NCBI GenBank assembly: GCA_007125415.1
Contig: SLDH01000342.1
Location: 1-7,707, forward strand
Origin: Roseovarius sp.
Lineage (GTDB): Bacteria > Pseudomonadota > Alphaproteobacteria > Rhodobacterales > Rhodobacteraceae
Reading direction: 5' to 3'
Length of the DNA: 7,707 bases
Each line of letters opens with the position of its first letter. The stretch's first letter is position 1. The translations under genes were made by a program, and so were the position numbers. The notes below the pieces were generated by a model. It was not told the origin of the DNA. It worked only from the letters and a program-made list of their open reading frames with translations, and did no database searches. Below, piece after piece: positions 5,453 to 7,707 of this stretch.

Positions 5453-6552
5453 GCCTTGGACCCTTTCTTGCCGCTGCCCAGCATCGCCGGACTTTCCGTA
5501 TCGAGCGGCCAGCGTGGCCGCGCGGCCAGGTCCATCCCGTCCTGTTCTCCCATCAGATACCGCAGGCCGCCCGCATAGGCGATCATTGCGGCATTGTCCG
5601 TGCAGAGCGCGAGAGGAGGTGCCGAGAATCTCGCGCCAAACTCTTCTGCAACAGTCTCTAATTGGGCGCAAATGACCTTATTTGCAGCCACGCCACCGGC
5701 AACGGCGAATGCTGGCTCATCAGGGTATTCGGCCATGTGAATGGCCAGTGCTTGCCGCGTCTTGGCGGCAAGGACATCGCGCATGGCGGCCTGAAATCCC
5801 GCGCAGAGATCCGCGCGGTCTCCGGCGGTAAGCCCGTTCTTTTCGGCCTCCAGTGTCTGACGCGTGCGAAGAACGGCGGTCTTGAGCCCCGAGAAGGACA
5901 TGTCGCAGCCCGCCCGATCCAGCAGCGGCCGTGGCAGCGCGAAGCGGTTTTCATCTCCTTCGAGCGCCTCTCGCTCCACCATCGGCCCGCCCGGTTGCCC
6001 GAGTCCCAGGATCCGCGCGACCTTGTCAAACGCTTCGCCGGGAGCGTCGTCGATTGTGCCGCCGAGTCGTTTGAACGCGCGGCACCCACGCACGGTCAGG
6101 AACTGGCAATGCCCGCCAGACACAAGCAGCATGAGATAGGGATAGGTCAGCCCGTCGGTCAGACGCGGGGTCAGCGCATGGCCCGCCAGATGATTCACCC
6201 CGATGAGCGGAAGGTTTGCGCCCATGGCAATGCCTTTGGCGCACATCACGCCCGAAATCACCCCGCCGATGAGCCCCGGCCCGGCGGTAACAGCGACAAG
6301 ATCCACGGCGTCAAGGCACAGATGTGCCTCTGACAAGGCCTCTTTCACGCAGAGATCGAGCCTTTCCGCATGGGCGCGCGCCGCGATCTCGGGCACGACC
6401 CCCCCGAAACGCGCGTGCAAGTCTGCTTGCCCGTAAACCACCGATGACAGGATCTCGGGGCGGCTGTCGTCGTCTTTCCCGATGTTCAGGACCGCCGCCG
6501 CCGTGTCGTCACAACTGCTCTCGATCCCCAGCACTGTCAGCGCATCTGCCAT
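5449..6552 (-). CDS. tsaD: tRNA N6-adenosine threonylcarbamoyltransferase
   Basis: TsaD (YgjD/Gcp/Kae1 family) moves threonylcarbamoyl from threonylcarbamoyl-AMP, made by TsaC, onto A37 of ANN-decoding tRNAs to form t6A, acting with TsaB and TsaE, which are not in this window. The 367-residue product starts [20 protein letters not shown], the first ASKHA nucleotide-binding motif. The metal-site histidines are in HLAGH (121-125), with further motifs VSGGH (144-148), [11 protein letters not shown] (167-177), DMSFSGLK (217-224), AGGVAANK (285-292) and the metal-binding Asp319 in CTDNAAM. ATG 6550-6552 has GAGGA 5 nt upstream; longer frames up to 6831 would overlap hemD and lack family similarity. 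The basic tail (GKKGSKA) is coded where gpsA's ribosome-binding site lies. First gene of the five-gene operon, divergent from hemD. Confidence 0.97.
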   Translation of the reverse strand: MADALTVLGIESSCDDTAAAVLNIGKDDDSRPEILSSVVYGQADLHARFGGVVPEIAARAHAERLDLCVKEALSEAHLCLDAVDLVAVTAGPGLIGGVISGVMCAKGIAMGANLPLIGVNHLAGHALTPRLTDGLTYPYLMLLVSGGHCQFLTVRGCRAFKRLGGTIDDAPGEAFDKVARILGLGQPGGPMVEREALEGDENRFALPRPLLDRAGCDMSFSGLKTAVLRTRQTLEAEKNGLTAGDRADLCAGFQAAMRDVLAAKTRQALAIHMAEYPDEPAFAVAGGVAANKVICAQLETVAEEFGARFSAPPLALCTDNAAMIAYAGGLRYLMGEQDGMDLAARPRWPLDTESPAMLGSGKKGSKA

Positions 6553-6625
6553 ATCTGTCCTCGGTTGCGCGTTGCGTGTCTGGCAGGTAACACCACAGGG
6601 GCACGCAAACAACTGCGGAGCCGTC
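6553..6625. promoter_or_regulatory. Divergent promoter region, tsaD operon / hemD
   Basis: Only 73 bp separate the two start codons, so promoters must overlap. TTGCG occurs in tandem at 6565-6569 and 6572-6576, and inverted at 6604-6608; TTGCGTG (6572-6578) and CACGCAA (6602-6608) form a perfect 7-bp inverted repeat around a 23-bp centre. One plus-strand candidate for hemD is TTGCGC (6565-6570), 17 bp, TAACAC (6588-6593). No convincing minus-strand -10 box was found. GAGGA serves tsaD, and CGGAG (6616-6620), 5 nt before the ATG, serves hemD. Confidence 0.45.
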
Positions 6626-7357
6626 ATGTCGCCCATCGTCCTGATCACCCGGCCCGAAGCTGCCGCGCAAGAACTGGCGCAGACGCTGCGGCAGAGATGG
6701 GCTCCGGCGCCGGAAATCGTGATCTCACCCATCCTGAAACTAGAGTTTCTCGCTGGTGATGTGCCGCTCCAGGGTGTCGAGAGGCTGATCTTCACCTCGC
6801 GCAACGGGGTTGCGGCTTTTACCCGGATCACCGAGCGACGGGATATACCATGCTATGTGGTGGGCAAAGCAACATTGACCGAGGCTGAACGGCATGGCCT
6901 CAAGGCAACGCTGGCAGGCAGGGACGGTGACGAACTTTGCGCCTATCTCACCCGCGCGCCCGAGCGCGGCCCCTTCCTGCACCTGCACGGAGAGCATGTT
7001 GCGGGTGATGTCGCCGGACAATTGCGCGCTGCTGGCAGGACCGTCTCGGAGCAGGTGGTCTACAAGCAGATGCCACAGACGATCTCCGATGTGGCGGCTC
7101 GGCATCTCGCCGGATTGCGGCCCATCCTGCTGCCATTCTTCTCGCCGAGAAGCGCGAAGCTCTTCTTTCGGGATTTGCGGGCTGAGGCGCCGCTTCTTTG
7201 TGCGGCGATGAGCCCGAATGTCGCGGATGAAATCCCCCCCGGGCGTGCCACCTGTTTGGAAATCGCCCGAAATCCGGATCTGAAGGCGATGTTGGACAGT
7301 CTGGACCTTTTGCGCGAATATGCCATTGAGCTTGAGAGCGTAAATCGAGCGCAGTAA
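6626..7357 (+). CDS. hemD: Uroporphyrinogen-III synthase
   Basis: HemD closes and inverts ring D of hydroxymethylbilane to form uroporphyrinogen III, the common precursor of haem, sirohaem, bacteriochlorophyll and cobalamin. The family is poorly conserved, but the 243-residue product has its pattern: [16 protein letters not shown] near the N-terminus (6-21), [12 protein letters not shown] (54-65), [16 protein letters not shown] (76-91), [21 protein letters not shown] (about 117-137) and the second-domain [12 protein letters not shown] (about 166-177). The start ATG 6626-6628 has CGGAG 5 nt upstream; the open frame extends back to 6482, but that part lies inside tsaD and lacks family similarity. 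The gene is divergent from tsaD and 42 bp upstream of a probable Mic60-like gene, an arrangement known in alphaproteobacteria, where the mitofilin homologue sits next to haem genes. Confidence 0.92.
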   Translation: MSPIVLITRPEAAAQELAQTLRQRWAPAPEIVISPILKLEFLAGDVPLQGVERLIFTSRNGVAAFTRITERRDIPCYVVGKATLTEAERHGLKATLAGRDGDELCAYLTRAPERGPFLHLHGEHVAGDVAGQLRAAGRTVSEQVVYKQMPQTISDVAARHLAGLRPILLPFFSPRSAKLFFRDLRAEAPLLCAAMSPNVADEIPPGRATCLEIARNPDLKAMLDSLDLLREYAIELESVNRAQ

Positions 7358-7399
7358 GCTCAACCAGTGCCGTTCCGGCAGATTCGAAAAGGTGTTTCC

Positions 7400-7707
7400 G
7401 TGGCTGCGAAGAAGACTTCGACGAAAAAGTCAGATGATGAGAAGGGTGAACAACCCGGAGCGGACAGGGTCGATGAGGCCAAATCGTCTGAGGAGGAAGA
7501 AGCGCATGCCTCTGAAGGCACGGCCAAGAAAGACGCGCTGAAATCCGATGACAGCAGCACCGAGAGCCGGGCGGAGCCTGATGATACATCTGAAGAGCCG
7601 GATGCGCCTGTCGGAAAGAGCCCAACAGAGGAGTCCTCGGATGCAGAGGCGTTCACCGACGAGCCTATGGCAGAAGAAAGAGCGGCTGAAGACAAGCCGA
7701 ATGAAAC
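7400..7707 (+). CDS. Probable Mic60/mitofilin-like (COG4223) protein, N-terminal part
   Basis: Only the first 102 codons are visible, from a GTG start preceded by AAGG (7389-7392) at 7-nt spacing; the first residues are (M)AAKKTSTKKSDDEKGEQ. The visible part is disordered-looking and highly acidic: 33 Asp/Glu, 14 Lys/Arg, many Ser, Ala and Pro, and only one aromatic residue. No membrane segment has been reached. In alphaproteobacteria the gene after hemD commonly encodes a Mic60/mitofilin homologue: an acidic cytoplasmic N-terminus, one inner-membrane helix, then a periplasmic coiled coil and mitofilin domain, involved in shaping intracytoplasmic membranes and envelope contacts. The call therefore rests on position and composition, not on a conserved domain. 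It is in the same frame as hemD, with a single TAA (7355-7357) between them, and is probably co-transcribed. Any other acidic-tailed protein remains possible. Confidence 0.6.
   Translation, partial: MAAKKTSTKKSDDEKGEQPGADRVDEAKSSEEEEAHASEGTAKKDALKSDDSSTESRAEPDDTSEEPDAPVGKSPTEESSDAEAFTDEPMAEERAAEDKPNE

Noticed and set aside
5453..5671. Upstream extension of gpsA to the longest open frame
   Set aside because: It lies wholly in tsaD, is Arg-rich and unlike GpsA. The Rossmann motif starts at once from ATG 5452, as in the family.
6482..6625. Upstream extension of hemD
   Set aside because: It overlaps tsaD antisense; the LITRPE N-terminal motif and the ribosome-binding site place the start at 6626.
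6553..6831. Upstream extension of tsaD
   Set aside because: It crosses the promoter region and overlaps hemD on the opposite strand; the family N-terminus begins at 6552 with a good ribosome-binding site.
7360..7695. Ser-rich minus-strand open frame of 111 codons at the right end
   Set aside because: It is the reverse complement of the acidic GTG-start gene: Asp/Glu codons read backwards give Ser/Ala/Leu-type codons. The plus frame has a ribosome-binding site and fits the hemD neighbourhood.
1..7707. Mobile element, CRISPR, tRNA, rRNA, toxin-antitoxin or defence system
   Set aside because: No transposase or integrase, spaced repeats, cloverleaf or rRNA sequence was seen. The EVE and HD domains can occur in defence loci, but here they sit among housekeeping genes.

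Overview
The window looks like core chromosome of an alphaproteobacterium, most likely a member of the Rhodobacteraceae/Roseobacter group. The reasons are the moderately high GC, the 462-residue bacterial form of AhcY, and the arrangement of hemD followed by a mitofilin/Mic60-like gene and divergent from tsaD. Genus cannot be told from this sequence alone. No mobile element, phage gene, tRNA, rRNA, CRISPR array or defence locus is visible, and I found no undescribed multigene system. The least explained parts are non-coding: a structured intergenic stretch at about 3200-3370 and short repeats in three promoter regions.

Region 1 (1-1078, minus strand): an HD-domain phosphohydrolase gene overlaps by 4 bp a GNAT acetyltransferase gene that runs off the left edge. 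Region 2 (1079-1217): a divergent promoter region shared by the HD gene and ahcY. Region 3 (1218-3129, plus strand): ahcY (S-adenosylhomocysteine hydrolase), then a DUF2853 gene that appears to have its own promoter and a leader hairpin. Region 4 (3130-3383): the longest gene-free stretch (254 bp), holding several hairpins, a possible promoter and a strong stem-loop between convergent genes; it may encode a small RNA.

Region 5 (3384-6552, minus strand): a tight five-gene operon read tsaD, gpsA, yciI-like, EVE-domain gene, DUF1761 gene. The first four genes overlap, abut or are one base apart. It combines tRNA t6A modification, glycerol-3-phosphate synthesis for phospholipids, and three small genes of uncertain role. 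Region 6 (6553-6625): a 73-bp divergent promoter region. Region 7 (6626-7707, plus strand): hemD (uroporphyrinogen-III synthase), followed by the start of a highly acidic protein, probably the cytoplasmic N-terminus of an alphaproteobacterial Mic60/mitofilin homologue, cut by the right edge.

Every complete gene has an intact frame. Starts were set by ribosome-binding sites and family N-termini, which shortened several of the longest possible reading frames (ahcY, DUF1761, gpsA, tsaD, hemD).
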